Under the pieces are notes generated by a model. The model was given only the letters and a program-made list of their open reading frames with translations, was not told where the DNA came from and made no database searches. A stretch of DNA of 64,000 nucleotides from Actinomycetes bacterium (GTDB lineage: Bacteria; Actinomycetota; Acidimicrobiia; Acidimicrobiales; Acidimicrobilacustridaceae). The translations under genes and the position numbers were made by a program. Positions 1 to 8,183 of the stretch are shown piece by piece. The stretch's first letter is position 1, and every line of letters starts with the position of its first letter. Location of the stretch: positions 124,001-188,000 of the forward strand of contig JAKOVH010000023.1 in the NCBI GenBank assembly GCA_029782145.1, given 5' to 3'.

Positions 1-1
1 G

Positions 2-919
2 GACGCCCTGGCCGCCGCGCTGTGGGTGCTGGTCGCGGCCACCGCCGTGGTCATGTCGTTCCGCACCGACACCAGCGCCACGGTGGTGCTGCTGGTGCTC
101 ACCATCCCCGCAGTGGTGTCGGTCGTGCTCGGGCGCAACTTCGTGGCCGAGGCCCGCGTCGCCCAAGCGCGCGCCGAGCTCGAGCGCCGGGCCCAGGAGG
201 TCCTCGACCAGGAGGAGCTGGCACCGCGCCGGTGGGCGGCCCGCCTGGCGCCCGAGGACCTGCCCGACGTCACCGGCTTCGAGATCGGCCGCGTCTACCA
301 GGCCGGCTCGGGGCTCATGGCCGGCGACTTCTACGACCTCGTCCGGCTCTCACCGAGCCGCCTCGCCGCGGTGATCGGCGACGTGTCGGGCCACGGCATC
401 GAACCGGCGATCACCGCCTTCCAGGCCAAGTACCTGCTGCGCGTGTTCCTGCGCCAGTACCGCGACCCGGCGCAGGCCCTGGAGGAGCTCAACGCCCAGA
501 TGTCGGCGGTGGGCCGGCCCGAGGAGTTCATCAGCCTCTGCGTGGTGGTGTTCGACACGGCCGCCGGCACGCTGCGCCACGCGTCGGCCGGGCACCCGGC
601 CGCCTGGCTGTGGCACGGCCGGGAGGTGCGTCCGCTGCGGGCCACCGGTCCCGTGCTCATGATGGACCCCCGGGCGGAGTACACCAGCCGCGAGCGCACG
701 CTCGACTCGGGGGACCTGTGCCTGCTCTACACCGACGGCCTGTCGGAGGTGCGCAACGGCGGGCAGATGTTCGGGGAGGACCGGGTGGCGGCCGCGGTGC
801 GGCGTGATCCGGGCGTGTCGGTCGACGTACTGTGCAAGTCGCTGCTCGAAGCGGCCAGTGACTTCTCGAGCGGCCCTCTCCCCGATGACATCGCCATCCT
901 CGCCATCCGCCGCGACTGA
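2..919 (+). CDS. SpoIIE/RsbU-type PP2C serine phosphatase, 5'-truncated by the window
   Basis: The frame is open from the window edge, so the true N-terminus lies upstream. About 305 residues are visible. Two hydrophobic segments near the start look like the last membrane helices, followed by a short charged linker and a SpoIIE/PP2C phosphatase domain. The domain shows AGDFYD, IGDVSGHGIEPA, LLYTDGLSE and a terminal DDIAILAIR, which carry the metal-binding aspartates of this family. Such membrane-anchored phosphatases usually dephosphorylate anti-anti-sigma factors in general stress or partner-switching pathways. No partner genes are visible here. A zinc-ribbon gene follows 44 bp downstream. 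The family call is firm; the physiological signal is unknown. Confidence 0.9.
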   Translation, partial: DALAAALWVLVAATAVVMSFRTDTSATVVLLVLTIPAVVSVVLGRNFVAEARVAQARAELERRAQEVLDQEELAPRRWAARLAPEDLPDVTGFEIGRVYQAGSGLMAGDFYDLVRLSPSRLAAVIGDVSGHGIEPAITAFQAKYLLRVFLRQYRDPAQALEELNAQMSAVGRPEEFISLCVVVFDTAAGTLRHASAGHPAAWLWHGREVRPLRATGPVLMMDPRAEYTSRERTLDSGDLCLLYTDGLSEVRNGGQMFGEDRVAAAVRRDPGVSVDVLCKSLLEAASDFSSGPLPDDIAILAIRRD

Positions 920-963
920 CCCCCGGTCGCGGCGAGCCGCACCCCGCACCTCGGGAGCCTCCC

Positions 964-1167
964 GTGCCCTGGTGTGAGGACTGCGCCAAGTTCTGGAACC
1001 CCAACTCGTTGCCGCCCGACGGCACCTGCCCGTCGTGCGGCCGGGTGATCGGGGAGCCGCCCCGGACCGACAAGGTGCCGTGGCACTTCTGGATCCTCGT
1101 CGTCGCCGCTGCCCTGTACCTCGGATGGCGGGCCATCCAGGGGATCGAGTGGTTGCTGCACCGCTGA
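964..1167 (+). CDS. Small zinc-ribbon membrane protein
   Basis: This 67-residue protein starts with GTG. Residues 4-24 contain two CxxC pairs (CEDC and CPSC) typical of a zinc ribbon. One membrane helix follows at about residues 40-58 (FWILVVAAALYL region), then a short basic tail. The gene sits between the phosphatase and a flavin monooxygenase. The downstream reading frame starts inside its 3' end, so the two are probably translationally coupled. Zinc-ribbon/TM mini-proteins of this kind have no assigned function, and I cannot infer one. Confidence 0.75.
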   Translation: MPWCEDCAKFWNPNSLPPDGTCPSCGRVIGEPPRTDKVPWHFWILVVAAALYLGWRAIQGIEWLLHR

Positions 1168-2699
1168 CGCCCGCGCGGCCCGGCTCCGCCGCACGTCACG
1201 ACCCTGCCCGCCGCCTCGACGTCGTGGTGATCGGGGCCGGCTTCGGCGGCCTGGGCGCCGGGGTGGCCCTCCAGCGCGCCGGCATCGACCGCTTCGCCAT
1301 CCTCGAGGCCTCCGACGCGGTCGGCGGCACCTGGCGCGACAACACCTATCCGGGGTGCGCGTGCGACATCCCGAGCCACCTCTACTCGTTCTCCTTCGCC
1401 CAGAACCCGGACTGGTCGCGCAGCTACCCGGCCCAGCCGGAGATCGAGGCCTACCTCGAGCGCACCACCGACGCCTTCGGCCTGCGACGCCACATCCGCT
1501 TCGGCGCCGAGGTGACCGAGCTGCACTGGGACGACGGCGCCGGCGAGTGGCGCATCGTGCTCGGCGGCGGCGAGGAGCTGCGAGCCGCCGCCGTGATCTC
1601 GGCCACGGGCGGCCTGAGCCGCCCGTCGATCCCGGACATCCCCGGGCTCGGCTCCTTCGCCGGCACCACGTTCCACTCGGCCCGGTGGCGCCACGACCAC
1701 GACCTGGCGGGGGAGCGGGTGGGCGTGATCGGGACCGGGGCGTCAGCGATCCAGCTCGTGCCCCAGGTGGCGCAGGTCGCCGCCCGCACCACCGTGTTCC
1801 AGCGCAGCGCACCGTGGGTGCTGCCCCGCGACGACCGGCCGACCCCACCGTGGCGGCGCCGCCTCTACGCCCGGGCGCCGTGGCTCCAACGACTGCACCG
1901 CTGGCGCGTCTACGCCCGCCAGGAGCTGCTCGCCCTCGCGTTCGTGGGCCCACCGCGCCTGCAGCGGCGCATCGCCGCGGGCATCGAGCAGGCGGGGCGG
2001 GCCGAGATGGCCGAGCACATCGACGACCCGGCGCTCCGCGCCCGCCTCGTGCCCGCTCACCAACCCGGGTGCAAGCGGCTGCTCATCGCCAACGACTGGT
2101 ACCCGACGCTCGCCCGCGACGACGTCGACCTGGTGAGCGAGCCCATCGTCGAGGTGGTGCCCACCGGGATGCGCACCTCCGACGGGACACTGCACGAGCT
2201 CAACACGATCGTCCTGGCCACGGGGTTCACCGCCACCGAGTTCCTGGCCCCGATGCGAGTGCACGGCCGCGGCGGCGTCGAGCTGACCCGCCACTGGCAC
2301 GACGGGGCCTCGACCCACCTCGGGGTGGTGGTGAGCGGCTTCCCCAACCTGTTCCTGCTGGTGGGCCCCGGCACGGCGCTCGGCCACAACTCGATCGTGT
2401 TCATGATCGAGGCCCAGCTGCGGTGGGCGATGGCCGCGCTGCACGAGAGCCGCCGCCGGGGCGTGCCGCTGGAGCTCCGCCCCGACGTGGAGCGGGCCTC
2501 CTACGCCGAACAGCAGCGCCGGGTGGCGCGCACCGTGTGGTCGTCGGGCTGTGCGAGCTGGTACCGCTCGGCCGACGGGCGCATCGACACGGTGTGGCCG
2601 GGCACCACCATCGAGTACTGGTGGCGCACGCGGCGCTTCGACCCCGGGGTGCTGCGCGAGGTGCCGACCGGATTCGGAGGAGCGGCCTCCGCTCGCTAA
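1149..2699 (+). CDS. Flavin-containing monooxygenase (Baeyer-Villiger type)
   Basis: About 516 residues. The N-terminal FAD Rossmann fold has VVVIGAGFGGLGAG, with GGTWRDNTYPGCACD just after it. A second dinucleotide fold for NADPH has VIGTGASAIQLVP. Between them lies FAGTTFHSARWRH, which matches the Baeyer-Villiger fingerprint FxGxxxHxxxW(P/D) except that the last position is Arg. The family oxidises ketones to esters or hydroxylates carbonyl compounds. The GTG at 1149, overlapping the previous gene by 19 bp, was preferred because upstream residues are low-complexity and the FAD motif then begins near residue 25. The open frame runs back to 1035. A second member of the family lies at 46.6 kb. 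Confidence 0.88.
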   Translation: MVAAPLTPARPGSAARHDPARRLDVVVIGAGFGGLGAGVALQRAGIDRFAILEASDAVGGTWRDNTYPGCACDIPSHLYSFSFAQNPDWSRSYPAQPEIEAYLERTTDAFGLRRHIRFGAEVTELHWDDGAGEWRIVLGGGEELRAAAVISATGGLSRPSIPDIPGLGSFAGTTFHSARWRHDHDLAGERVGVIGTGASAIQLVPQVAQVAARTTVFQRSAPWVLPRDDRPTPPWRRRLYARAPWLQRLHRWRVYARQELLALAFVGPPRLQRRIAAGIEQAGRAEMAEHIDDPALRARLVPAHQPGCKRLLIANDWYPTLARDDVDLVSEPIVEVVPTGMRTSDGTLHELNTIVLATGFTATEFLAPMRVHGRGGVELTRHWHDGASTHLGVVVSGFPNLFLLVGPGTALGHNSIVFMIEAQLRWAMAALHESRRRGVPLELRPDVERASYAEQQRRVARTVWSSGCASWYRSADGRIDTVWPGTTIEYWWRTRRFDPGVLREVPTGFGGAASAR

Positions 2700-2712
2700 G
2701 GTGGACCCTCCA

Positions 2713-2790
2713 CGGGCTGTGGCGCAGCTTGGTTAGCGCGTCGGTCTGGGGGACCGAAGGTCGTGGGTTCGAATCCCGCCAGCCCGACCA
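2713..2790 (+). tRNA. tRNA-Pro (anticodon GGG)
   Basis: A complete cloverleaf folds by eye. The acceptor stem pairs CGGGCTG with CAGCCCG (7 bp). The D-stem is GCGC/GCGC, and the anticodon stem TCGGT/ACCGA encloses loop CTGGGGG, giving anticodon GGG. The T-arm is GTGGG-TTCGAAT-CCCGC, followed by discriminator A and an encoded CCA. GGG reads the CCC/CCU proline codons. A perfect 10-bp hairpin follows 12 nt after the CCA. Confidence 0.96.
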
Positions 2791-2802
2791 AGAACCCTGG
2801 TG

Positions 2803-2826
2803 GAGGCCCCGCAATCGCGGGGCCTC
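2803..2826 (+). terminator. Hairpin terminator after tRNA-Pro
   Basis: GAGGCCCCGC, loop AATC, GCGGGGCCTC forms a perfect 10-bp GC-rich stem 12 nt after the tRNA. No T-run follows, which is common for actinobacterial terminators. Confidence 0.7.
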
Positions 2827-2902
2827 GCCGCGTTGCCGAGGCCATGCGCTGCGCGCCGGTCGCCGTGGCGACACCTGCCACTCGGGAGCGCAGGTCGGCC
2901 GT

Positions 2903-2932
2903 GCAGGGGCGGACCACCGGGTCCGCCCCTGC
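2903..2932. terminator. Second strong hairpin, 13-bp stem
   Basis: A perfect 13-bp inverted repeat (arms 2903-2915 and 2920-2932, loop ACCG) lies between tRNA-Pro and the next small gene. It has no T-tract. It may be a back-up terminator for the tRNA transcript or an insulator before the promoter at 2992. The remaining sequence from 2827 to 2991 shows nothing else I can name. Confidence 0.5.
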
Positions 2933-2991
2933 CGTCGCGGCGGGCGACCGGCGCTGCGGGCTCGCGTGGGCACGAACGTACAGGTGTTCGC

Positions 2992-2997
2992 TACACT
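2992..2997 (+). promoter_or_regulatory. -10 box of a leaderless promoter
   Basis: TACACT ends 7 nt before the GTG at 3005, which places the transcript start at or next to the start codon. An imperfect palindrome CGAAC-N8-GTTCG overlaps the spacer just upstream and could be an operator. Confidence 0.6.
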
Positions 2998-3004
2998 CGG
3001 GGGC

Positions 3005-3223
3005 GTGGACCGGCGGCTGACGACCAACGACATCGCCCTCATGCGGCGGTCGTTGGCGATCGCCCCGCAGCTGCCGGCCGACCAGGTCCGCTGGCTGCTC
3101 GACGAGGCCGAGCGGTTGATCGACGACCGGGCCGAGCTCGAGCGGGTCACCCGTTGCCTGGTCGAACCGTGGAGCGACCTCCGGGCCGCCCTGAACGCCC
3201 TGCACCGGCTCCTCGCCGGCTGA
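3005..3223 (+). CDS. Small helical hypothetical protein
   Basis: A 72-residue protein beginning VDRRLTTNDIALMRRSL. It is predicted to be mostly helical, with many charged residues and no cysteines or membrane segment. The leaderless-type -10 box at 2992 supports the GTG at 3005. Nothing in the sequence identifies a family. Its codon use (GC-rich third positions) looks like real coding sequence. The next gene is convergent, 39 bp away. Confidence 0.6.
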   Translation: MDRRLTTNDIALMRRSLAIAPQLPADQVRWLLDEAERLIDDRAELERVTRCLVEPWSDLRAALNALHRLLAG

Positions 3224-3262
3224 CGTCGGCGGAGGGCCGGGGGCCCGCGGCCGGCGGTGGAC

Positions 3263-3682
3263 CTACCCCGGCTGCTCGGGGCCGGTCAGCTCCTCGAGCA
3301 GGCGGGCGAGCTCGGTCGCCGCGCTGCTGTGGACCCGCTCGGGCTCGCGGAGCGAGCTCGGCGGTTGTGAGCGCCGCTTCGGCCTCGAGCCCTTCGCGCT
3401 GGCCCGGCGAGCCGGCTCGTGCGGCGTGGGCGACTCCCGTCGCAGGTCGAGCAGCGACGCCACGCCCCCGACCGCCACCACGACCCCGGCGGCCATCAGC
3501 AGCGCACCGGCGAGCCCGGTCAGATCGGTGTTGAGGATGCCGCTGGCGCTGGCGAAGTCGCGCAGCAGGAACACCACCAGGCCGATGGCGAGCAGCGTCA
3601 GGCCGAGGTAGACGTGCCCCAGCACGGAGGGGTCGTGTGCGGCCTCCTCGGCGTGCGGCGGGTCGTTCGGCGTGTCGACCAT
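3263..3682 (-). CDS. Two-helix membrane protein with basic tail
   Basis: 139 residues beginning MVDTPNDPPHAEEAAHD. Two hydrophobic helices lie at about residues 20-42 and 52-75. A long Arg/Ser/Pro-rich cytoplasmic tail follows, containing two short basic clusters. The ATG at 3682 was chosen because upstream codons translate into repetitive Arg/Pro sequence. No family was recognised. It is monocistronic, with the c-di-GMP-type PilZ gene upstream on the same strand and a hairpin between them. Confidence 0.7.
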   Translation of the reverse strand: MVDTPNDPPHAEEAAHDPSVLGHVYLGLTLLAIGLVVFLLRDFASASGILNTDLTGLAGALLMAAGVVVAVGGVASLLDLRRESPTPHEPARRASAKGSRPKRRSQPPSSLREPERVHSSAATELARLLEELTGPEQPG

Positions 3683-3786
3683 CGGGAGCAACCTATCGGG
3701 TGCTGACGACCCCGCCGACCGGGCGGCGGAGGGGGGCGTGGTGGGGACGCTCGAGGAGCGGGCGGTGCGGTGCGGGGGGGCGTGAG

Positions 3787-3819
3787 AAGGCCCCCGCCCA
3801 GCGAGTGGACGGGGGCCTT
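3787..3819 (-). terminator. Hairpin between PilZ gene and membrane-protein gene
   Basis: AAGGCCCCCG and CGGGGGCCTT form a perfect 10-bp stem with a 13-nt loop, about 150 bp past the PilZ stop codon on the minus strand. The rest of the 288-bp gap (3683-3970) holds no convincing ORF. The promoter for the gene ending at 3263 should also lie in it. Confidence 0.6.
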
Positions 3820-3970
3820 CGGGTCGGTCCCCGACGGAGCGACCGACCAGCTGGCTGACGGTTCCTGGCTGGGTACACCGGCAGCGCACCGACGGTAGGC
3901 AGTGGAGATGGCGATGACCTTGCAGCCGTGTTGCGGTTCGGCCATGGCCCTCGTCGACCCGTCTGGTCGC

Positions 3971-4378
3971 TCAGGACCGCTCGTCGGACCTCGCCCCGCC
4001 GGCGTCGTCGTGGCGGGCCACCGCGGCGAAGATGCGCGACCGCAAGGTCGGGTGCACGACGGCCAGCTCCACCCCGTAGCGCAGGACCGACGGCTCGTCG
4101 GTGGCCTCGATGCGCCGCACGATGACGCCCGAGTCCTGGCCGGAGAAGCGCACCACCGCCTTCGTGCCGGGCCCCACCGGCAGGTCGGCGGGGCCGCGGA
4201 TGGCCGCCCCGGTGACCGACACGTCGTCGACCTGGCCGTTCCACTCCCGCGGCGGCTCGGTCGACGGGCGGCCCCATCGGGGCTCGACCCATCGGACGTC
4301 GAGCCCGGCGGTGGGCACCCGCTTGCCGATCCGGCGCTCGAACGGCGCAGTCCCCGTCTCGTACACGACTGGCGTCAT
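3971..4378 (-). CDS. PilZ-domain protein (putative c-di-GMP receptor)
   Basis: 135 residues. The PilZ c-di-GMP-binding signature is present: an Arg-rich RRIGKR near residue 15 and DVSVTGAAIRG, matching (D/N)xSxxG, in the following strand. The ATG at 4378 has AGAGGTGG 8 nt upstream on the minus strand, a good ribosome site. PilZ proteins bind cyclic di-GMP and control motility or exopolysaccharide synthesis. A large exopolysaccharide region starts 10 kb away, so a regulatory link is possible, though nothing in the sequence shows it directly. Confidence 0.85.
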   Translation of the reverse strand: MTPVVYETGTAPFERRIGKRVPTAGLDVRWVEPRWGRPSTEPPREWNGQVDDVSVTGAAIRGPADLPVGPGTKAVVRFSGQDSGVIVRRIEATDEPSVLRYGVELAVVHPTLRSRIFAAVARHDDAGGARSDERS

Positions 4379-4521
4379 GGCGGCCACCTCTTGCTGTGGG
4401 CCCAGGTCCCGGCGGGACACCACGCAGAGTAGCCGTTTCTCGGCGTCGTGTCTCACCGAGAGCGAAGGCCGAGGAGGTCCCGACCTCACGAGGGTGCCAT
4501 CGGGTCACGAGGGGGAATGGC

Positions 4522-4527
4522 TACCCT
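4522..4527 (+). promoter_or_regulatory. -10 box TACCCT
   Basis: TACCCT lies 27 bp before the ATG at 4555. A leader containing GAGAGGAA as ribosome site follows. The divergent PilZ gene begins at 4378. Confidence 0.45.
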
Positions 4528-4554
4528 CGTGCGAGCGCGAGAGGAATCCCCCCG

Positions 4555-4971
4555 ATGCCGAGCCGCCCTGCCCACAAGCTCACCGTGACCTTGCCGTGCC
4601 CCCGATGCGGTGCGGTCGTCGCGCGTGCGGTCGACGTGGTGGTGGAGTGCCGTGGCGCCGTGGCGGAGTCGGTGGGGTTCACCTGCCCGGGCTGCGGCGA
4701 ACGCCGCTCGGTTCCCGCATCGGCTGCCGGGCTGGCGTTGCTGCACCGCGCCGAGGTCCGGGTCGAGGAGCGGCCCGCCGTCGCCTCGGCTGCGAGCGGG
4801 ACCGACCCCGAACCCGAGCGTCAGGTGGTCAGCCTGCGCGTGCTGCTCGACGACCCCGGCTTCCTGGCTCGCATGGCGAGCGCCGAGCCAACCACCGCGA
4901 GCCGCGAGCCGGCACCGGCGGCGCCCGGCATCCAGCAGGGGGCACCGGACGCCGGGCGCACGGACGCCTGA
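4555..4971 (+). CDS. Zinc-finger-like hypothetical protein
   Basis: 138 residues. CPRC near residue 15 and CPGC near residue 45 form a split zinc-ribbon pair. The middle is Ala/Val-rich. A short helix (VVSLRVLLDDPGFLARM) is followed by an Ala/Pro-rich tail. The purine-rich GAGAGGAA upstream supports the ATG at 4555. No enzyme motif is visible. It is divergent from the PilZ gene and convergent with the phosphatase-like lipoprotein gene 13 bp away. Confidence 0.65.
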   Translation: MPSRPAHKLTVTLPCPRCGAVVARAVDVVVECRGAVAESVGFTCPGCGERRSVPASAAGLALLHRAEVRVEERPAVASAASGTDPEPERQVVSLRVLLDDPGFLARMASAEPTTASREPAPAAPGIQQGAPDAGRTDA

Positions 4972-4984
4972 CGGTGCTCGTCGC

Positions 4985-6439
4985 TCAGTAGGTCTGGACG
5001 TCGAAGGCGCGTCCCTGCGAGTCGATGGGCGTCACGGTGACCTGGCGGCCGGACACCGTCACCTTGAGGAAGTGGAACACCTGGTCCGGTGAGCTCGCCG
5101 GCATCGCCGCTCCGCACGCGTTGCCGACGCCCCTGGTGTTCGACCAGCCGCGGGCGTAGGCGTCGATCGCCAGGCAGGGCTGGACCTCGCCGACCGACTG
5201 CAGGGCGCCTCCGCCGCCACCGGTGACGTAGGTGACGAGCCCGGCGGCGTCGGGACGGTTGCGCTGGTAGATGTGGGCGTGGCCGTTGAAGGCGACCTTG
5301 ACCCCGTAGGTGTCGAGCAGGCCCTGCAGCGAACCCGGCCCCTGCAGGTAGGTGTCGGAGCTCTCGTGCTTCTGGTCGGAGTACATCGGGTAGTGGAACA
5401 CCACCAGCTTCACCTGGTCGGGGTGAGCCGCCAGGTCGCTCTGCAGCCACTGGTACTGCGGGCTCGACGGCGTCCACTGGTAGTCGGCGTCGACCTGGTA
5501 GGGGCTGCCGTTCACGCCGCCGTTGGTGTCGGACCACGCCGACTGCAGCACGTAGATCCTGGCCTGTCCCGCCGTGAAGGCGTACCAGGTCGAGGGCAGG
5601 TTGAGCGAGGCCGTCCCGTCGAGGCAGCAGTAGGTGTCGCGCTGATAGCGCCCCCCGGACTCGGCGACCGCCCGGTCCTGGGGGAAGTTGAGCAGGTGGG
5701 GGTGGTTGGCGTCGCCCCGCAGCAGGCCGTGGTTGCCGATCGCTGGGAAGATCGGGACGGTGGCCCCCGCCTTGGCCCAGAACGACGGCCCGAAGACCCC
5801 GCTCAGGTTGGGCCCGGTGGCCACCAGGTCGCCGTAGTTGTCCTGGCTCCCGGAGGAGTAGGCGTTGTCGCCCGTCGTCAGGGCGAACCGCACGCCGCTG
5901 CTGGCGATCTGCTGGATGACGCCTGCCTGGTACGGGTTCGAGGAGGTGTCGTCGACCGCACCCCAGTCGCCCAGCACGGCGAAGGAGAACGGCTGGGTCG
6001 AGCCGGGGGGCAGCTGGGTGCGGAACACCGGGCTGGCGTCGGTGCCGAGCAGGTCGACCGAGCCCAGCTTCACCCGGTAGCAGTACGCGGTGTCGGGCCG
6101 CAGGGTCAGCATGGCCTTCCACTGGTAGAGCCCGACGTTGTTCACGCTGAACGCGGTCTTCGTCGCGGTCACCGTGGTGCCCGGCACGCACGAGCCGTTG
6201 ACAACCTCGCCCCAGACGACGGCGCCGGTGGCGGCCGAGCGGTCCGTCGCCCAGTTCACCGTGGCGTAGCCGGTGGTGCCGTCGGCGGAGTTCACGACGT
6301 CGGTCAGGTACGGGTACCGGCGCAGGGCCGAGGAGTAGCCGACGCACGCGGTCAGCGCCGAGGCCCCGACCAGCACCATCACCATCGCCATCACCAGCGG
6401 AGCCCACCGCCGACGCCGCTTCGACCGTGTCCTCTCCAT
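4985..6439 (-). CDS. Purple acid phosphatase-like lipoprotein
   Basis: 484 residues. An Arg-rich N-terminus and hydrophobic stretch end in SALTAC, a lipobox, so the protein is probably tethered outside the membrane. An N-terminal FN3-like domain (about 40-140) precedes a calcineurin-type metallophosphoesterase. The visible metal-ligand motifs are GDWG, GDNAYSS, GNHG, FHYP and GHAHIYQR, in the order seen in purple acid phosphatases. It should hydrolyse phosphomonoesters outside the cell. The ATG at 6439 has GGAGGAGGG 8 nt upstream. A start at 6490 overlapping the previous stop is an alternative but would give an over-long signal peptide. This is the last gene of the minus-strand operon. Confidence 0.87.
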   Translation of the reverse strand: MERTRSKRRRRWAPLVMAMVMVLVGASALTACVGYSSALRRYPYLTDVVNSADGTTGYATVNWATDRSAATGAVVWGEVVNGSCVPGTTVTATKTAFSVNNVGLYQWKAMLTLRPDTAYCYRVKLGSVDLLGTDASPVFRTQLPPGSTQPFSFAVLGDWGAVDDTSSNPYQAGVIQQIASSGVRFALTTGDNAYSSGSQDNYGDLVATGPNLSGVFGPSFWAKAGATVPIFPAIGNHGLLRGDANHPHLLNFPQDRAVAESGGRYQRDTYCCLDGTASLNLPSTWYAFTAGQARIYVLQSAWSDTNGGVNGSPYQVDADYQWTPSSPQYQWLQSDLAAHPDQVKLVVFHYPMYSDQKHESSDTYLQGPGSLQGLLDTYGVKVAFNGHAHIYQRNRPDAAGLVTYVTGGGGGALQSVGEVQPCLAIDAYARGWSNTRGVGNACGAAMPASSPDQVFHFLKVTVSGRQVTVTPIDSQGRAFDVQTY

Positions 6440-6486
6440 CGACGGTTCCCTCCTCCGTCGCTGCTCGTCGACCACCCGACGCCCGC

Positions 6487-6948
6487 TCATCGCCGCGTCC
6501 TCGGTGCGGGGCTGCCCGGTCCCGGCGCGTGCACCGGGGCGGCCTGACCGTCGGGGGTGGCGGCCTCGGAGGGCGACGACGACCGTCCCTCGGTGTCCAC
6601 CGCCTCCACCGTGTAGGCGGCGCGCCCGCTACCGGGCACCGGGTCGACGGCGGTCAGCGTCGACCCGCCGACCGTCGCGATGACCTTGCCGTTGCGGCGC
6701 ACGACGTAGCGGGCGATGTCGGTCACCGCGGTGGAGTAGCCCCAGTCGATGCGCACCGAGCCGCCGGGGAGCGTCGCCGCGTCGACGCCCTCGGGCGTCG
6801 AAGGACCGAGGTTCGCCGGGCCGTTGCGGCCCGAGGAGCCCGACGCCCCCGCGGCGGGGAGGGCCACGAGCGCGGTCAGCAGGGCCAGGCCCGCCGCGGC
6901 CACCAGGGACCGGACACGCCACCTCGAGCGCGCGTGCTGTGGTGTCAT
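6487..6948 (-). CDS. Secreted fibronectin type III domain protein
   Basis: 153 residues. A signal peptide (RSLVAAAGLALLTALVALPAAGA) is followed by one FN3-like beta-sandwich (about 60-130; contains VRIDWGYST and YTVEAVDTEG). The C-terminus is Pro/Ala-rich. Its start overlaps the preceding gene's stop by 4 bp (ATGA), so it belongs to the operon. Stand-alone FN3 domains next to extracellular hydrolases usually serve as carbohydrate-adjacent spacers or binding modules. No specific ligand can be inferred. Confidence 0.75.
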   Translation of the reverse strand: MTPQHARSRWRVRSLVAAAGLALLTALVALPAAGASGSSGRNGPANLGPSTPEGVDAATLPGGSVRIDWGYSTAVTDIARYVVRRNGKVIATVGGSTLTAVDPVPGSGRAAYTVEAVDTEGRSSSPSEAATPDGQAAPVHAPGPGSPAPRTRR

Positions 6949-8183
6949 CTCGGACCCCCCTGTTCGGTCGAGCCGGTGTCGTGGGTGTGATCGGTGTGGT
7001 CGGTGCGGTCGTGCGGCGTCGCCGGCGTCGCCGGCCCGACGGTCGGGGCCGGGGCCAGCCGGGCGTCGGCCCGGCGCTGGCGGGCCAGCATCGCCACGAG
7101 AGCCGCCACCGTGATGGCCCCGACGAACGTGAGGGCCGCCACCTGGCTGCTGCCCCCGCCCCGCGTCCCGGGCTCGCTCGAGTCCATCCCGCTCCCGACG
7201 TCCTCGGTGACGGTGCCGCCGAGCAGCTCGGCGACGGTCTCCAGCGGCTGGGTGCCGTGGTCGCGGCTGGGCTCGATGTGGGAGTTCTCGCTGAACTCGT
7301 TCCAGCTGATCACGCCCACGGCGTCGGGGGCCGAGGCCAGCGCCGCCTCGAACTCGGTGCGCAGCGTCTGGCCGTCGTCACGCTCGACGGTGGAGGAGCC
7401 GCCGACGAGGCGGGCGTCGAACCCGGGCGCCGCCGGAGCGATCCACAGCCCGCCGTCGTCGTGCACCGCCGCCGACATGGCGTCGAGCTTCCCCTGGTAG
7501 TCGGGGAACGTCGCCGGGTTCACCGAGGACCAGTAGTAGGCATCACCATCGACCAGGCCGGAGAGGCGCTGGATGGCGGCCGGGGACTTCTCCGACGCCA
7601 GCAGCAGCATCCGGTCCCGGCGGCCGTAGCCGAGCACGGCGAGGTCGTCGGGCGAGAACTCCCAGGAGCCCGAGAGGACGACCGCGGGCTTGGAGAACAG
7701 CTGGAACGCCGGGCGCGGCGCGAACTCGGCGAGGAAGTGGTCGAGGTCGGCGGCGATCCTGGGCACCGGGATGGGGTTCCGGTCGAAGTCCAGCCCCTGG
7801 TAGATCACGACGAGCTTGAAGTCCTGGTCCTCGGCGACGTCGGCCAGCATCGCCAAGCGACGGTCGAGCTTCTCGGTCGACTTCCAGCTCACGATGAAGC
7901 CGTCGAACCCGGCCTCCTTGGCCAGGCGCACGTGCTGCTCCATCACCGAGCGCTCGTCGCTGGAGTAGCGCCCGGCGAGGGGGATGTCGGTCTTGGCGCG
8001 GTTCCACGAGGTCGGGTCGAACCAGATGTAGTAGTAGGCGAGCGCCAGCGGTCGCCCGTTGGCGGCCGCGGCCGGCCGGGCACCGACGAGCAGCGACGGC
8101 AGCAGCCCCACCAGCGCCACCGCGCCGACGGCTGCCAGGCGCGCGCCCGATGGCCGTCGGGGTCGGCGCGCCGGCGCGGTCAC
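6945..8183 (-). CDS. GH99/GH71-like secreted glycosidase with C-terminal membrane anchor
   Basis: 412 residues. A signal peptide ends at about residue 40 (PAAAA). The alpha/beta-barrel begins LALAYYYIWFDPTSWNRA and includes GFDGFIVSWKS and GVISWNEFSENSHIEP. The last resembles the WNEWxExxxIEP catalytic loop of GH99 and related endo-mannosidase-like enzymes, and both glutamates are present. A hydrophobic helix at about 350-370 and a His/Thr-rich tail suggest surface anchoring. Overlaps of 4 bp on both sides place it inside the operon. The substrate is probably a cell-surface or secreted glycan. Confidence 0.82.
   Translation of the reverse strand: MTAPARRPRRPSGARLAAVGAVALVGLLPSLLVGARPAAAANGRPLALAYYYIWFDPTSWNRAKTDIPLAGRYSSDERSVMEQHVRLAKEAGFDGFIVSWKSTEKLDRRLAMLADVAEDQDFKLVVIYQGLDFDRNPIPVPRIAADLDHFLAEFAPRPAFQLFSKPAVVLSGSWEFSPDDLAVLGYGRRDRMLLLASEKSPAAIQRLSGLVDGDAYYWSSVNPATFPDYQGKLDAMSAAVHDDGGLWIAPAAPGFDARLVGGSSTVERDDGQTLRTEFEAALASAPDAVGVISWNEFSENSHIEPSRDHGTQPLETVAELLGGTVTEDVGSGMDSSEPGTRGGGSSQVAALTFVGAITVAALVAMLARQRRADARLAPAPTVGPATPATPHDRTDHTDHTHDTGSTEQGGPR

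Noticed and set aside
2713..2790. tRNA-Pro as an attachment site for an island
   Set aside because: I saw no integrase nearby and did not find a duplicated 3' end of the tRNA.
2973..2992. LexA-type SOS box before the 3005 gene
   Set aside because: The CGAAC and GTTCG halves are 8 nt apart, not the 4 nt expected for the gram-positive SOS box.
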